DNA from: an uncultured Pseudomonadota bacterium
GTDB lineage: Bacteria; SAR324; NAC60-12
DNA length: 6,212 bases
Reading direction: 5' to 3'
Assembly: GCA_913056375.1 (NCBI GenBank)
Contig: CAJXNF010000181.1
Location: forward strand, 1-6,212
The notes under the pieces are model-generated. The model had not been told where the DNA came from. It saw only the letters and a list, made by a program, of their open reading frames with translations, and ran no database searches. The position numbers and the translations under genes were made by a program. Shown here in pieces: positions 5,247-6,212 of this stretch. The stretch's first letter is position 1. Each line of letters begins with the position of its first letter.

Positions 5247-6212
5247 ATGGGCGATAGTTTTGGTCACACCTTTCGAATCACAACTTGGGGTGAGTCGCAT
5301 GGTGGCGGTGTGGGTGTCGTGATTGATGGCTGCCCAGCAGGGTTGCAGATTGATCTGGAAGACATTCAAGGTGAACTGGATCGGAGAAAACCTGGGCAGA
5401 GTAAGATTACTACACAGCGTAAGGAGTCCGATACTGCTAAAATTCTTTCAGGTATTTTTGAAGGAAAAACTACTGGAACTGCCATCTCCATCATGGTGGA
5501 TAACCAAGACGCCCGCCCACAAGCTTATGATCATCTGAAAGAGATCTATCGTCCAAGTCATGCTGACTTTACTTACGATCAAAAGTTTGGTTTCCGGAAT
5601 TGGCAAGGTGGTGGTCGAGCCAGTGCACGTGAAACAATAGGTCGGGTTGCAGCCGGTGCCATCGCCCGGAAACTGCTGCAACAACTGGGAGGTGTCGAAA
5701 CCTTGGCATGGGTTGAACAAATCCATGACCTCCGAACCCTTATGGATCCTGCGAGTGTGACCTTGGAACAAGTCGAAGCCAGTATGGTCCGCTGCCCAGA
5801 TCAAGAGATCACTGAGCAAATGATCGCTTGTATCGATAAAGCTCGGATGTCTGGAGATAGCGTCGGTGGTCTGATCAGAGCTCAGGTCAGAAATGCTCCT
5901 GCTGGACTAGGCGAGCCCGTTTTTGACAAACTGACTGCAGATTTGGCGAAAGCAATGATGTCGCTCCCAGCGACTCGTGGTGTGGAATTTGGCCTTGGCT
6001 TCGATTCTGTCCTGATGCGTGGATCAGAACACAATGATCGTTTTCACACAGAAGATGGACGCATTCGAACTGATACGAACCGTTCTGGTGGCATTCAAGG
6101 CGGGATTAGTAATGGTGAAGCCATCGACCTGAGAGTAGCCTTTAAGCCCACAGCAACGATCAATTTTGCCCAAGATACTGTTACCCGTGAAGGCGAGAGT
6201 ACCGAATTGCGT
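5247..6212 (+). CDS. aroC: Chorismate synthase, C-terminus cut by the window edge
   Basis: AroC removes phosphate from 5-enolpyruvylshikimate-3-phosphate to give chorismate, the last common step of aromatic amino acid, folate and quinone synthesis. It needs reduced FMN and works as a cytoplasmic tetramer. The frame is open from the ATG to the last base, giving 322 residues of an expected 360 or so. Visible motifs are GESHGGGVG (15-23, with His18), RRKPGQSK (46-53), YRPSHADFTY (101-110), GGGRASARET (121-130), GLGEPVFDKL (220-229) and RSGGIQGGISNGE (279-291). The GRHDP motif and final helices lie off the edge. Wording such as RNWQGGGR (117-124) and VAFKPTATI (297-305) follows the cyanobacterial and plant type more closely than E. 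coli AroC, by memory. It has its own promoter-like element and is divergent from bolA. Confidence 0.97.
   Translation, partial: MGDSFGHTFRITTWGESHGGGVGVVIDGCPAGLQIDLEDIQGELDRRKPGQSKITTQRKESDTAKILSGIFEGKTTGTAISIMVDNQDARPQAYDHLKEIYRPSHADFTYDQKFGFRNWQGGGRASARETIGRVAAGAIARKLLQQLGGVETLAWVEQIHDLRTLMDPASVTLEQVEASMVRCPDQEITEQMIACIDKARMSGDSVGGLIRAQVRNAPAGLGEPVFDKLTADLAKAMMSLPATRGVEFGLGFDSVLMRGSEHNDRFHTEDGRIRTDTNRSGGIQGGISNGEAIDLRVAFKPTATINFAQDTVTREGESTELR

Overview
The window holds ordinary chromosomal housekeeping genes next to a two-component signalling locus. It suggests a Gram-negative bacterium of proteobacterial or near-proteobacterial type. BolA and SecA with a C-terminal zinc motif read as proteobacterial. 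The chorismate synthase instead resembles the cyanobacterial and plant type, and SecA has several clade-specific substitutions. A deep-branching proteobacterial lineage, such as the SAR324 group, would fit, but this is a guess from protein texture. Base composition looks moderate by eye and was not calculated.

Layout. Positions 1-912 (minus strand) carry two receiver-domain genes in a row. A complete stand-alone receiver (400-912) is followed 35 bp downstream by a second, related receiver whose gene runs off the left edge (1-364). Both have an unusually long acidic insert after the first helix. Positions 913-1158 are an AT-rich divergent leader. Then come panC (pantothenate synthetase, best start 1159) and secA (preprotein translocase ATPase, 2098-4848) on the plus strand. 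They are separated by 78 bp that contain a bulged hairpin and the secA ribosome binding site but no clear promoter. bolA (4845-5159, minus) converges on secA and shares a CTAG with it, so each gene's stop codon lies in the same four bases. An 87-bp divergent region with overlapping promoter-like elements and a perfect 13-bp palindrome separates bolA from aroC (chorismate synthase, 5247 to the right edge, plus).

How the genes work together. panC (coenzyme A precursor), secA (protein export), bolA (iron-sulfur or stress-linked regulator) and aroC (aromatic precursor) do not form one pathway. The adjacency looks like a housekeeping neighbourhood. The two receivers probably form a signalling operon whose kinase or output domain lies outside the window. 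I see no mobile element, CRISPR array, tRNA, rRNA or convincing intrinsic terminator. I do not see a whole undescribed system here. The items most worth a second look are the paired inserted receivers, the bolA/aroC divergent control region and the differing apparent affinities of aroC and bolA.
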